Shown: positions 44,608 to 54,434 of the stretch, piece by piece
How positions within the stretch are numbered: position 1 is the stretch's first letter
Layout: each line of letters opens with the position of its first letter
Assembly: GCA_943370285.1 (NCBI GenBank)
Contig: CALRQJ020000012.1
Location: forward strand, 62,001-126,000
Length of the DNA: 64,000 nucleotides
From: CALRQJ02 sp943370285
GTDB taxonomy: Bacteria; Bacteroidota; Bacteroidia; Chitinophagales; Chitinophagaceae
Direction of reading: 5' to 3'
Position numbers and translations under genes: made by a program
Notes under the pieces: model-generated
The model's input: the letters and a program-made list of their open reading frames with translations, nothing else
Databases searched by the model: none
What the model was told of the DNA's origin: nothing

Positions 44608-47600
44608 TTGCAAAAGACACTTTATCATATCAAACCATCAAGGTTATTGGGTTTGTTTTGTTGTTTGCTATTGGGGTTTACTACCAAAGCTCAACTAACT
44701 GCTGCATTCACGGCCGATAAAACCGCCGGTTGTAGTCCGCTTGTGGTCAAATTTACCGACCAATCTACCGGCGGTGCAACGCAATGGTTTTGGGATTTAG
44801 GCAATGGCATCACTTCTTTGATGCAAAACCCCACCACACTGTATTTCGACCCCGGAGTGTATCAAGTAAAACTTGTTATTCGAAATGCCGCCGGCGCAGA
44901 TTCCATTACCAAATCGCAATACATAACGGTATACAATACACCAACTGCAAATTTCTCAGCATCAACTGTAACGGGTTGTTATCCTTTACCCGTTCAATTT
45001 GCCGATTTAAGTACTCCCGGTAGTGGTACTATCAGCAGTTGGGAATGGGACTTTGGCGATGGTAATTTATCTAACCTTCAAAACCCCACTCACACTTACA
45101 CTGCAGCAGGTAATTTTAATGTTACCCTTCGGGTAAGGAATAATTTTGGATGCTCTAAAATCATTAGTAAAACAGCATATATCAGAATATTGAGTGGTGT
45201 GTTAGCCGATTTTTCTTTTTCGGCACCGCCAACCTGTTCACCGCCAACACCGGTTAGTTTTTCGCAACAAGCAACTGGTCCATCCATAATAAGTTACCTC
45301 TGGAATTTTGGTGATGGCACTAATTCAACGCAACCCAATCCATCAAATACATACACTACTCCAGGAACGTACACTGTATCATTAACTGTAACCAATAGTG
45401 CAGGGTGTGTTGATACGAAAGTGAAACAAAATGTTATAAATATTGGCTCGGTTACAGCCAACTTTACTGTTCCGCCAATACTGTGTGAAAATGCAGCTAT
45501 CACATTTGTAAATACCTCTACACCTGCTGCTGTTGCAGGGCAATGGTTGTTTAGTGATGGTAACAATTTGAATGCAGTGAATGCTGTCAAAAAATTTGAT
45601 ACATCGGGTGTGTACACCATCAGACTCATTACCAATTTTGGTACTTGTGTAGATTCTATTACCAAAACAGTCACTGTATTAGCCAAGCCTACAGCTGCTT
45701 TCAGTATTAGTGGTCCAAATGGTGGTTGTATGCCACCGGCTACGGTTCAGTTTCAACAACAATCGATTGGTGCTTCGAGTTATGTTTGGAATTTTGGTAA
45801 TAGTAATACTTCCACACAAAATGTACCTACCACAACTTATACTGCTTTAGGTACTTATACCGTGTCGATGGTTGCAGTTGGTGCTAATGGTTGTACCGAT
45901 ACTTTAGTTAAACCAAATTATGTATATGTTGGTCCGCCAAAAATTAACGCCGTAGGCGGATTGCCCTATAAAGGCTGTGTGCCATACAGTATTCGTCCTC
46001 GACCTAATATCACCACTTCCGATCCTGTGGTGGCATATTTCTGGCAATTTGGAGATGGAGGAACATCAACTGATTCTACGCCTGTATATAGTTATACTAC
46101 TGCCGGCACATTCGATATAAAACTAATCATCACCACTGCTAGTGGTTGTAAAGATTCGATCACTGTACCAAGTGCAGTTATATTAAATCCCAAGCCTACA
46201 CCGGCTTTCAGTGCTACTCCTTTATATGCTTGTGCTAATGAAGATATTGTTTTTACCAATAATACGTTAGGTTCGGTTACCAGTTTTTATTGGGATTTTG
46301 GCGATGGTGGTTCTTCATCATTAACAGCCCCAACTTACAATTATAACGATACCGGTTTTTTCACCGTTACATTAGTAGCAATCAATAATACTTGTCGTGA
46401 TTCTATTGTTATCCGAAATTATGTGCAAATCAAACCACCTATTGCCATCTTCACTCCGTTGGTGGTTTGCGATACACCTTTATTAAGAAGGTTTGATAAT
46501 CTGTCTATCGGTGCTGTTACATACGAATGGACATTTGGTGATGGCGGCACTTCAACCGATTCGGCAGTATCACATCTCTATTCGGCAACAGGTACTTATG
46601 CCGTCAAACTAAGGGTGACCAATGGTGCTTGTTACCACGAACAAAGAGATACCATTCAAATTATCAACGAAATACCTGATTTCACTATCAGCAGTACTGC
46701 GTTTTGCAAGTATGCCATAGTAAATTTTACCGCCACCAACATCGATACAAGTAATATCAATACTTACACTTGGAATTTCGGCAATGGCGATACGGTACAA
46801 ACGATTTCAAAGACGGTCAACTATGCTTACAGAGATGCCGGTTCATTTCAACCATCACTTACTATTACTGATGTTAATGGTTGTAGAAAAACGGTAACAA
46901 GAACAACGGCTATTACTGTATACGGACCCAAAGCTGATTTTATTAATCCACCCGGAACATGTATTAACGGATCGATTCCGTTTACAGATTCATCTCGGTC
47001 CGATGGTATTCACCCAATTGTAGAATGGACTTGGTGGTATGGCGATAGTACTACACAAACCTTAACAGCACCGCCATTTCAGCATACCTATACTGCAACA
47101 GGTTCTTATGATGTAACACTTATATTAAAAGATAATTTTGGATGTGTTGATACACTTCGTACACCAAATGCAGTGCTGATAACCAAGCCTGTAGCAGCTT
47201 TCAGTACACCAGATTCTGTACGATGTACCGGTAGTGCAGCTACGTTTAACAATTTATCGAGTGGCATTAATTTAAATTATGTCTGGACTTTCACCGATGG
47301 TGCAACGTCAACAGCAGCAACGCCTTCACATGCTTTTACAGCAGTAGGATCGTATGGTGTTAAATTATTAGTATCTGATATTTTTGGCTGCAAAGATTCT
47401 GTTGCTGTAGCAGATGTTGTACGAGTGGCCAACGTAACTGCCGATTTTATATTGACAGATAGTGTGGGGCTTTGTCCGCCATTTTTATTAGGGCTCACTA
47501 ATACTTCCATCAATAGTGCATCCGTTACTTGGGACTTTGGTGATGGCAGTAGTTCAATGTTAGATACACCATCTCACTTTTACAATACACCCGGTACATA

Positions 47601-49428
47601 TTTAGTAAAACTTAAAGCCTTTGGTTTTGGTACTTGTATAGATAGTTTAGTCAAGCCAATTGTATTAAGAGGACCAACCGGTTCGTTTACATATAGTCCA
47701 CTTACTTTTTGTGCACCCACTGCAGTAAATTTTGTAGCACAAGCAAAGGGCAATGCTACTTATATTTGGGATTTTAGTGATGGAAATATTAATAGCACAG
47801 CAGATAGTACCATCAGCCATGTGTATGTTAATCCGGGTAGGTTTAGGCCCAAAATGATTTTAGTGGATGCAAGTGGTTGTCAAGTTCCTGTAGTTGGTCC
47901 CGATACACTAACTGTAGCAGCAGTAGATGCAAAAATTTCCGTCAGTCAAACATTATTCTGCGATTCTGCCAGCATACAATTTCAAGATTCTTCCCGTGCA
48001 TTTCAAGATACCATTCGACAGTACAAATGGGATTTTGGCGATGGTACCATTTCAAGTTTGCAAAATCCGCAACATGGATATTCCAACCCGGGTGTATATC
48101 CTGTACGATTGGTTACCATAAGCGGTTTAGGTTGTACCGATACCATGCACCTCAATCCAACCATTCAAGTCATTACTAGTCCGAGTATTATTGCCCTTGG
48201 CGATAGTATCGGTTGTATTAATGCACCGGTGATATTTACTGCCGATACTGTACGAGCAGATTCATCGGCACTCAGTTGGCATTGGAGTTTTGGCAACGGA
48301 CAAACATCCAATATTCAGCAACCTTTACCACAATTATTTTCACAACAAGGCAATTATATCATACAAGTTATAGCAACCAATAGCAGCGGCTGTGCCGACA
48401 CCTCGCAAAAGTCTGTTACGGTGCATCCGCTGCCGGTTGTTCGAGCTGGTAATGATACTACCATTTGTAGAGGAGATTCTATTCGCTTACAACCTTCTGG
48501 CGCAGCCGTGTTTGCTTGGAATGTTGATACTAGCTTAAGCTGTAGTACTTGTCCAAATCCTTTTGCCTATCCTACCGCTTTGGCTACTGCTTATATTGTT
48601 AATGGTACAAGTTTGCAGGGCTGTGTTGCAAGTGATACAGTTGTAGTGAGAGTAGTTCAACCATTTGTGATGCAAACGGCTAAAGGCGATACATTATGTG
48701 TAGGAGAAAGTTTTACATTAGGTGCTGCCGGTGCTGAAAGTTATAGTTGGACTCCAGTTACAGGCTTAAGTAATCCTACCATTGCTAATCCTGTTGCAGC
48801 TCCTAATGTTACAACCCTGTATCGAGTAGTTGGCAACGATAGTAAAAATTGTTTTACCGATACCGGTTACGTAGCAGTGGTAGTGTATCCAATACCAAAA
48901 TTTAGTATTGAAGAAGATAAACTGAATGTAGCAGTGGGCAGTAGTGTACCCATTCTAACCAGTAACTCAGCCGATATTACAAAGTGGCTATGGCAACCAA
49001 GTACTGGCCTAAGTTGCACCACTTGTCCTCAGCCTTTGGCTTCGCCAAGAAATGATATGATTTACCGTGCTATAGCATCCAATCCCGGTGGTTGTACGGC
49101 AGAAGACCGAGTAACGGTAACGGTGATTTGTAGCGATGGAAATATATTTATTCCCAATACTTTTTCGCCCAATGGTGATGGTAGTAATGATGTATTTTAT
49201 CCGAGAGGAAGGGGCTTGGCCATGGTAAAATCGTTTAAGATTTTAAACCGTTGGGGTGAAGTGATTTTTGAACGAGTTGGTTTTAGTCCTAACAATGCCG
49301 CCTACGGTTGGGATGGCTCGTATAAAGGCCAAAAATTAGCACCTGATGTATTTGTTTACTTAGCCGAAATTGTTTGTGAAAACAATACACTCTTCAACCT
49401 CAAGGGAAATGTAACTCTAATTAGATAG
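44608..49428 (+). CDS. giant PKD-repeat adhesin with T9SS type B sorting domain
   Basis: A 1606-residue secreted protein. Signal peptide to ~29 (FTTKAQ), then about fifteen PKD-type domains recognisable by W-x-F-G-D-G motifs (from WFWDLGNG to WHWSFGNG), then Cys-bearing Ig-like segments, and finally a C-terminal gliding-associated/T9SS type B sorting domain (IFIPNTFSPNGDGSNDVFYP, ILNRWGEVIFE, GWDGSYKGQ). It is probably exported by the type IX system to the cell surface for adhesion or gliding. Only TTG at 44608 opens the frame after the preceding stop. Paired cysteines in many PKD units suggest disulfides. Confidence 0.92.
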   Translation: MQKTLYHIKPSRLLGLFCCLLLGFTTKAQLTAAFTADKTAGCSPLVVKFTDQSTGGATQWFWDLGNGITSLMQNPTTLYFDPGVYQVKLVIRNAAGADSITKSQYITVYNTPTANFSASTVTGCYPLPVQFADLSTPGSGTISSWEWDFGDGNLSNLQNPTHTYTAAGNFNVTLRVRNNFGCSKIISKTAYIRILSGVLADFSFSAPPTCSPPTPVSFSQQATGPSIISYLWNFGDGTNSTQPNPSNTYTTPGTYTVSLTVTNSAGCVDTKVKQNVINIGSVTANFTVPPILCENAAITFVNTSTPAAVAGQWLFSDGNNLNAVNAVKKFDTSGVYTIRLITNFGTCVDSITKTVTVLAKPTAAFSISGPNGGCMPPATVQFQQQSIGASSYVWNFGNSNTSTQNVPTTTYTALGTYTVSMVAVGANGCTDTLVKPNYVYVGPPKINAVGGLPYKGCVPYSIRPRPNITTSDPVVAYFWQFGDGGTSTDSTPVYSYTTAGTFDIKLIITTASGCKDSITVPSAVILNPKPTPAFSATPLYACANEDIVFTNNTLGSVTSFYWDFGDGGSSSLTAPTYNYNDTGFFTVTLVAINNTCRDSIVIRNYVQIKPPIAIFTPLVVCDTPLLRRFDNLSIGAVTYEWTFGDGGTSTDSAVSHLYSATGTYAVKLRVTNGACYHEQRDTIQIINEIPDFTISSTAFCKYAIVNFTATNIDTSNINTYTWNFGNGDTVQTISKTVNYAYRDAGSFQPSLTITDVNGCRKTVTRTTAITVYGPKADFINPPGTCINGSIPFTDSSRSDGIHPIVEWTWWYGDSTTQTLTAPPFQHTYTATGSYDVTLILKDNFGCVDTLRTPNAVLITKPVAAFSTPDSVRCTGSAATFNNLSSGINLNYVWTFTDGATSTAATPSHAFTAVGSYGVKLLVSDIFGCKDSVAVADVVRVANVTADFILTDSVGLCPPFLLGLTNTSINSASVTWDFGDGSSSMLDTPSHFYNTPGTYLVKLKAFGFGTCIDSLVKPIVLRGPTGSFTYSPLTFCAPTAVNFVAQAKGNATYIWDFSDGNINSTADSTISHVYVNPGRFRPKMILVDASGCQVPVVGPDTLTVAAVDAKISVSQTLFCDSASIQFQDSSRAFQDTIRQYKWDFGDGTISSLQNPQHGYSNPGVYPVRLVTISGLGCTDTMHLNPTIQVITSPSIIALGDSIGCINAPVIFTADTVRADSSALSWHWSFGNGQTSNIQQPLPQLFSQQGNYIIQVIATNSSGCADTSQKSVTVHPLPVVRAGNDTTICRGDSIRLQPSGAAVFAWNVDTSLSCSTCPNPFAYPTALATAYIVNGTSLQGCVASDTVVVRVVQPFVMQTAKGDTLCVGESFTLGAAGAESYSWTPVTGLSNPTIANPVAAPNVTTLYRVVGNDSKNCFTDTGYVAVVVYPIPKFSIEEDKLNVAVGSSVPILTSNSADITKWLWQPSTGLSCTTCPQPLASPRNDMIYRAIASNPGGCTAEDRVTVTVICSDGNIFIPNTFSPNGDGSNDVFYPRGRGLAMVKSFKILNRWGEVIFERVGFSPNNAAYGWDGSYKGQKLAPDVFVYLAEIVCENNTLFNLKGNVTLIR

Positions 49429-49604
49429 ACAATTCGAATGCACAATTCTTGTAAACAATCCAAGATTTTGACACGCTATCCAACCAGATTTGAGTATTTC
49501 AGCACCCTTGTTTAGTAAAAGGATGTGGTAGCTTGTGCTTATTAATGGATCGCTTATTTAGCATCTATGAATAAAGCGATCATTTTACCCAACATTGCTG
49601 TTTT

Positions 49605-50939
49605 ATGAAAAAAATTATTTGTTTCCTGTTGCCGCTTGTACTGGTATTCGTAGTTAGTGTTCAATCCCAAACCTACACTCCAACAGCCGATAATTTACAA
49701 GCAAGGGCGGAATTTCAAGACAATAAATTTGGGATGTTCATTCACTGGGGACCATCAAGTATTTTGGGTGCAGCAGAATGGGTAATGAATGCCAGAAACA
49801 TCAATATCAATGATTATAAAAAACTACAACAACTTTATAATCCCCAACAATTTGATGCAGCTACTTGGGTTGCTATTGCAAAAGCAGCAGGTATGAAGTA
49901 TATCACTTTTGTTACTAGGCATCACGATGGATTTAGCAATTGGGATACCCAACAAAGTGATTTTAAAATTACCAATACACCTTATGGGAAAGATGTGTTG
50001 AAACTATTAGCTGATGAATGCCATAAACAGGGCATGAAATTGTTTTGCTATTACTCATTGATGGATTGGTACCGTAGCGATTATCAATACGAGACTGGCA
50101 ATAATGGAAGAGGAACCGGTCGAACACAAAAAAGTGATTGGAATAGTTATATCAATTTTATGAAGGCGCAACTAACCGAATTGTTGACGAACTATGGTGA
50201 AATTTCGGGCATTTGGTTTGACGGCCATTGGGATCAGGTAGATAAAACCGGACCCAAAGCCGGCATTTCAAGAGTAGACTGGCATTACAACGAAATATAT
50301 GAATTGATACACCGCCTTCAACCACATTGTTTAATCAGCAATAATCACCATCAAGCCGTAATTCCCGGCGAAGATTTTCAAGCATTTGAACAAGACTTAC
50401 CCGGTAATAATACCAAAGGTTTTGGTAAAGCAGCCATCTCAACACTGCCCTTAGAAACCTGCGAAACCATGAACAATAGTTGGGGATTTAATATCACCGA
50501 CCGAAATTACAAAACTGCAAAAAAATTAATACAATTTTTAGTGCAGGCTGCCGCCAACAATGCTAATTTATTGTTGAATGTAGGCCCCATGCCAAATGGT
50601 GTAATTCAATCTGAATTTACCGATACATTAAAACTAATGGGGCAATGGTTACAGCAATATGGTAAAACAGTGTACGGAACAAGAGGAGGGGTGATAACAC
50701 CAAAGCCTTGGGGTGGGATTACACAAAAAGGCAAAACTTTATACCTGCATTTGTTACAAAAACCTGAAACGGAAGGCTATATTTTTATAGATGGCTTAAC
50801 ACAAAAAATTAAGAGGGCTATACAGTTAGATGGCAAAAATCAAATTGCTTTTAAACAGGTGGCTGAAGGAACATTCATCTATTTGAATGGGGTATCTTGG
50901 CATGAAATAGATACCATATTTGAGCTGGATGTTGAGTGA
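49605..50939 (+). CDS. GH29 alpha-L-fucosidase
   Basis: A 444-residue exported enzyme (signal to ~22, ending VQSQ) of glycoside hydrolase family 29. Motifs: FGMFIHWGPSS, MKYITFVTRHHDGFSNWDT, and the nucleophile Asp in SGIWFDGHWDQ. It cleaves terminal alpha-L-fucose from glycans in the periplasm or outside. It stands alone between the PKD protein and a convergent gene. GH29 and GH92 in one window point to an organism degrading complex glycans. Confidence 0.94.
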   Translation: MKKIICFLLPLVLVFVVSVQSQTYTPTADNLQARAEFQDNKFGMFIHWGPSSILGAAEWVMNARNININDYKKLQQLYNPQQFDAATWVAIAKAAGMKYITFVTRHHDGFSNWDTQQSDFKITNTPYGKDVLKLLADECHKQGMKLFCYYSLMDWYRSDYQYETGNNGRGTGRTQKSDWNSYINFMKAQLTELLTNYGEISGIWFDGHWDQVDKTGPKAGISRVDWHYNEIYELIHRLQPHCLISNNHHQAVIPGEDFQAFEQDLPGNNTKGFGKAAISTLPLETCETMNNSWGFNITDRNYKTAKKLIQFLVQAAANNANLLLNVGPMPNGVIQSEFTDTLKLMGQWLQQYGKTVYGTRGGVITPKPWGGITQKGKTLYLHLLQKPETEGYIFIDGLTQKIKRAIQLDGKNQIAFKQVAEGTFIYLNGVSWHEIDTIFELDVE

Positions 50940-50949
50940 TAATTATCGG

Positions 50950-51426
50950 TTAAGATTTTAATATGAGCTTAGGAGAATGGATGCCCATTTTAATTTTGGC
51001 AGCAATGGTAAGGGCTCTTTCTATTCTTTTGTCTGTTGATTTTACTTGTGCTACCAAATACATTAAACTGCGTTGATTACCGGGTGTTAAGGCATTAAAT
51101 CTTTCTTCAGCGGCTTGGTCTGTGGCTAAAACTTCGGCCAATTCTTCCGGCATGTCAAACTGAAATTCCGTTGTGTCTTCCTTCAATTCAACGGTAATTT
51201 CCGAACCTAGTTTGATGTTTAATTGCTTACAAATGGATTGACCAATATTGATGAAATAACCTCCCTCTTTTTTAGGCATTAGCGCCGCATGAAAAGAAAC
51301 GGTTTTGTTGATGGTACAAAGCACTCTTTTTGGCGTATTGGCCATCCATTTTTTCACTGCCTGTTCATCTAGTTGTATAAAGTGCATACCACTATCAAAC
51401 CGTTGCAATATTACTGTCTTACGCAT
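50950..51426 (-). CDS. DUF1905/YdeI-like protein
   Basis: A 158-residue cytosolic protein. Its N-terminal part (~1-90) matches DUF1905 (MHFIQLDEQAVKKW, RVLCTINKTVSFHAALMPKK, GGYFINIGQSICKQLNI), and its C-terminal part (~100-150) is like the YdeI/OmpD-associated helical domain with FNALTPGNQRSLMYLV. Function is unknown. It lies just outside the cassette array, with no attC-like box at its own start, so it is probably resident chromosome. Confidence 0.82.
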   Translation of the reverse strand: MRKTVILQRFDSGMHFIQLDEQAVKKWMANTPKRVLCTINKTVSFHAALMPKKEGGYFINIGQSICKQLNIKLGSEITVELKEDTTEFQFDMPEELAEVLATDQAAEERFNALTPGNQRSLMYLVAQVKSTDKRIERALTIAAKIKMGIHSPKLILKS

Positions 51427-51620
51427 ATCAACAATTTAAAGCATACTACATGAATTTTGAATAGCTGTTACAGTGTTGAAATTAAGATTTTTGATGGGTT
51501 TTAAATGAGTAGTTTTTTGGGGGAGGCTACTACAAATTATCTGTTCTTTAAAATCCATAAAATGATTGATTTGTAGTCAATCTATTTCAGGTCGAGACAA
51601 AGCTAAATAGAATACAAAAG
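51427..51620. other. intergenic spacer left of the cassette array
   Basis: About 200 bp with only ATG-initiated frames up to ~45 codons and no clear motif. It is AT-rich and lacks a recombination box like those inside the array, which suggests that the array ends near 51664. Confidence 0.5.
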
Positions 51621-51672
51621 TTGAGTGGCTTGACCCGTCAGCCCTGCTGACGTAAAACCTTTTATTGGCGGT
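51621..51672 (-). repeat. attC-like site A (partial, distal end)
   Basis: ATTGGCGGT at 51664-51672 is the terminal box of the last cassette. It is preceded on the plus strand by AAACCTTTT, exactly as in site C, and by a palindromic CGTCAG/CTGACG arm at 51637-51652. No opposite box is found, so the outer half is missing or degenerate. Confidence 0.6.
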
Positions 51673-51679
51673 TGGTTTT

Positions 51680-52315
51680 CTACTGAGGTTTGTAGTCTTC
51701 ATTGTAATTTTTGTACCCCATTAGTCTTGCAGTTGGTGCTAATAAAAATTTCAATGTTTTTAAAACTGGTTTTGGTGGTGCATCTGCTGTTGGATAAGAA
51801 TCGAATTTGTTACCAAATACAGCGAGTTGTAAAAGAATTTTTGGCGGTTTTGTATTAGCTTCATTTTCGTCCCAAAATGGATAAATTTGAGAGAGGCAAT
51901 AAGCAAAGTCCAAAGGCATTACACTTGTTACCACAACATCAGAATCTGTTTCATTAAATGGTTTATGTGGTGTCTCTTTGGGTATGACAATTGTCTGTCC
52001 AACTGTAAATTTTTTAATGTCGTTGCCATATAACATAGAAAGTGTTCCACTCTTTACAACAAAAGTCTCCTCGAAGTTTTCGTGTATATGTGGCACAGGA
52101 CCATTTGATTTGGCTTGAATGGTTATGTCAGTGGTAAGTAGTCCATTCTCAACTTTTACGATTGTTTGAGTAAGACCTTCTAGTTTTGAATGAAACGATT
52201 GTCCAACTTTGAAATAGTCATTGAAGTTGGGTGTTTTAGTTGGAAATATCCAATGATGAATTATAAGTCCAACTATGAAATAACTTGCAATAATAGAAAT
52301 AGTCAATATTGCCAT
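51680..52315 (-). CDS. membrane-anchored cupin protein (cassette 5)
   Basis: A 211-residue protein with an N-terminal membrane helix (~4-22) and a cupin domain (~60-140). Metal-ligand-type residues appear in PHIHENFEETFVV and TPHKPFNE. Cupins cover many enzymes and binding proteins; here no substrate is evident. ATG at 52315 (MAILTI) was chosen because the longer ORF start lies inside the recombination site. It is the last cassette of the array. Confidence 0.78.
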   Translation of the reverse strand: MAILTISIIASYFIVGLIIHHWIFPTKTPNFNDYFKVGQSFHSKLEGLTQTIVKVENGLLTTDITIQAKSNGPVPHIHENFEETFVVKSGTLSMLYGNDIKKFTVGQTIVIPKETPHKPFNETDSDVVVTSVMPLDFAYCLSQIYPFWDENEANTKPPKILLQLAVFGNKFDSYPTADAPPKPVLKTLKFLLAPTARLMGYKNYNEDYKPQ

Positions 52316-52375
52316 TTTTTTTACTTTTTGTTTTACTGTATTAATAGTTTTTGGATTCTGCACTGCTTTAAACTT

Positions 52376-52565
52376 ACAGCCAATGTTGAGTATTTGCGAA
52401 GGCCGGGAATTCATTGAACATCTAGCCCGGTACAAGTACTGATTGTAAATTGAAGTTAAGAACTAAAGCCCAAAATTGAATGTACAGCCAGAACTGAAGA
52501 CCGAAGATATAGTTAGTTGAAATTAGTTTGTACAGCCACACTTGCCCAAACCGGTTGTTGTATGC
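52376..52565 (-). repeat. attC-like site B
   Basis: 190 bp between GTTGTATGC (52557-52565, end box of the upstream cassette) and ACAGCCAAT (52376-52384, start box of the next). The inner part includes GGTTTGGGCAAGTG (minus strand) and a core related to the one in sites C and D (AAATTGAAGTTAAGAACTAA, 52447-52466). It is more degenerate than sites C and E. Confidence 0.6.
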
Positions 52566-52575
52566 TGTATAATTT

Positions 52576-53223
52576 TTATCCTTGCAATTTGTATTTTTCA
52601 AGAATAGCTTGTCTTTTTTCTGGAAACATTATTACACCAAATTTTTTATTAAGGTCGTCCATACGTTTTGCAATTATTGGGTCGGCTGGCGTCAATTTAT
52701 TTTGAACCATATCAGGAATAATTTTATGAAATAACTCCTCTAGAAAATCTTCAAAATTTTGGTTGAAATACATATCTATAAAACGCAATGGCTTATCTGA
52801 ACCATTCCAAAATGTATGTTCAATTCCTCTTGGTCGCATATGCCAACCACCCGCTTGAATTTCATCAACCTTTCCGTCAACAATAACAGTTGCTGTGCCT
52901 TCCATTACCAACATAACTTCATCTAAGTCTTTGTGTAAATGTGGGGCAGGTCCCATTTGTTTTGGTCTAACGGCAGTTTCCACACAAGAAAACTGCATAT
53001 TGGTTTGAATGCTTCGCACCAAAGTACGAATATCAATCCCTCCAGGTCCTGGTTGCAAAGGTTCAGCAGGAGGAAGATAAAACGGTGATAGTTTTTTGAC
53101 GTCGGTATTTGGAATCGATGAATCTTTTTTGTCCTTGCATGATGCTAAAGAAAAAATACTTAATCCTGCCGTCAACAAAGTTAACTGTTGAATGGCGTCT
53201 CGTCTTGTTGTCGGATTTGTCAT
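52576..53223 (-). CDS. exported cupin lipoprotein (cassette 4)
   Basis: A 215-residue protein with a twin-arginine-like leader (TTRRDAIQQL), a lipobox-like SLASC near residue 25, and a cupin domain (~85-150) with PHLHKDLDEVMLV and GIEHTFWNG giving metal ligands. A helical C-terminal segment follows. The role is unknown. ATG at 53223 was chosen; the longer ORF from 53262 would start inside the recombination box at 53257-53265. Confidence 0.8.
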   Translation of the reverse strand: MTNPTTRRDAIQQLTLLTAGLSIFSLASCKDKKDSSIPNTDVKKLSPFYLPPAEPLQPGPGGIDIRTLVRSIQTNMQFSCVETAVRPKQMGPAPHLHKDLDEVMLVMEGTATVIVDGKVDEIQAGGWHMRPRGIEHTFWNGSDKPLRFIDMYFNQNFEDFLEELFHKIIPDMVQNKLTPADPIIAKRMDDLNKKFGVIMFPEKRQAILEKYKLQG

Positions 53224-53256
53224 TTTATTATTCTTAAGGTATGTGAGTGAGATATG

Positions 53257-53457
53257 GTGCACAACGTTCGAGGCTTGCCGCAGGGCTGGTATTTTATAAC
53301 TGTCTGCCCAGCAACTGAAGCCGATGGAAAAACTAATGTTGAAGTTAACAACTAAAAGCCAAATAGAATTCGGTCAAGCCCGATATTAGCTGATTGTAGA
53401 ACAACTGTCGATTGCTACCACGTCCGCCAGCCTTACGGCAAACCTTTTGTTAGCGGC
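53257..53457 (-). repeat. attC-like site C
   Basis: 201 bp. The end box GTTAGCGGC (53449-53457) overlaps the stop codon of the upstream gene; the start box GTGCACAAC (53257-53265) belongs to the next cassette. Inner arms GGCTTGCCGCAGGGCTGG and CCAGCCTTACGGCAAACC can pair at 14 of 18 positions. The centre holds AATGTTGAAGTTAACAACTA (53335-53354), shared with site D. Confidence 0.75.
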
Positions 53458-54220
53458 TGTATTTTCGTGTCACATAAAATGCAGCACACATTACTGCCAA
53501 ACCTGACAGTCCGAAAAGCCAATAGTTGCTTTTTGATATTGGTAATTCTTGAGATGCAGCCTTTTTTGTTGTTTCACTATGTCTGCCGATGATTTTATTG
53601 ATAGCGAAAGTGTCAATTGTCAGAAGTGAAACGTACCAACCATTTGTATTGTATCTCACAGTGTCTCTCTTTTGAGTTGATTTTATTAAGACGGCATTTT
53701 TTGAAGCATAGACTATTGCATTGACAATATCTGTCCAAACCGGTTTACCAATTCTGTAATCAATGTCATAGATTATTTTAACTCCGATTGTTTTTGATGC
53801 CTTTTTGTTCTTCGTTGAATTTATGTCAATGGGAGCTTCTTGACTTTTAAATGTGTTTAACCCGCCATTTTTACCAGTAGAGATGGTTTCTTGGTTCCAA
53901 TAGTAGTCAAAAATAAAGTCATTGTCTATCTCTCTTAATGTGTCAAACCCAATTGAAAAAAAGTTTGCATAATTGCCGCCAGGAAAACTAAGCTGTTTGT
54001 GATTAATTAGCACAAATACTTTTAAAGTTGTGTCCTGCCTATTTAATTGTGTTAAAACTATTTTTAAAATGCTGTCAACAGTATTTTGATTTTCAAAATT
54101 GCAGGGGGCAACATAACTAATTGTTATGCCAGATTTATGGCTTGTCCAAATACAATCTATATTAGCTTTCGCAAAAAACCAAAATGTCAAAAAAGTTATT
54201 ATAAGTAATAGGGTCTTCAT
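53450..54220 (-). CDS. exported protein with C-terminal membrane helix, unknown function (cassette 3)
   Basis: A 256-residue protein with a signal peptide (to ~19, FAKA), a soluble domain (~25-215) and a C-terminal membrane helix (~232-248) followed by basic residues. I recognise no family. One Cys pair (DCIW and PCNF) near the N-terminus may form a disulfide. Its start lies 6 bp from the box of site D, and its stop codon TAA is part of the box of site C, as is typical for tightly packed cassettes. Confidence 0.78.
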   Translation of the reverse strand: MKTLLLIITFLTFWFFAKANIDCIWTSHKSGITISYVAPCNFENQNTVDSILKIVLTQLNRQDTTLKVFVLINHKQLSFPGGNYANFFSIGFDTLREIDNDFIFDYYWNQETISTGKNGGLNTFKSQEAPIDINSTKNKKASKTIGVKIIYDIDYRIGKPVWTDIVNAIVYASKNAVLIKSTQKRDTVRYNTNGWYVSLLTIDTFAINKIIGRHSETTKKAASQELPISKSNYWLFGLSGLAVMCAAFYVTRKYSR

Positions 54221-54226
54221 AATATA

Positions 54227-54425
54227 GCCGCTAACGTAAAGGGCTTACCGCAGGTGTGGAATTAGTATTCCGTCTGCCGGGAACCGCTGCCGATTGCTTA
54301 TTTTAATGTTGAAGTTAACAACTAATGTTCAATGTTGCTTGTCCCGCCCGGATGAAGTTGAGTAATGATTTACAGCCGATGATTGATGGTCTGCCCCCTT
54401 TTGTAGCAATTTTCTTGTTATAGGC
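54227..54425 (-). repeat. attC-like site D
   Basis: 199 bp between GTTATAGGC (54417-54425) and GCCGCTAAC (54227-54235). The same 21-bp core as in site C occurs at 54305-54325. The inner arms pair only weakly (AAAGGG with a C-rich partner), so this site is degenerate in its stem. Confidence 0.68.
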
Positions 54426-54434
54426 AGTGCTTTT

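Noticed and set aside
44495..44698. 67-codon ORF overlapping the terminator and the start of the PKD adhesin
   Set aside because: It begins within the terminator hairpin and runs out of frame through the signal peptide of the real gene.
51427..51620. Possible sixth cassette ending at site A
   Set aside because: The DUF1905/YdeI gene has no box at its own start and the spacer lacks an attC-like stem, so the array seems to end at 51664.
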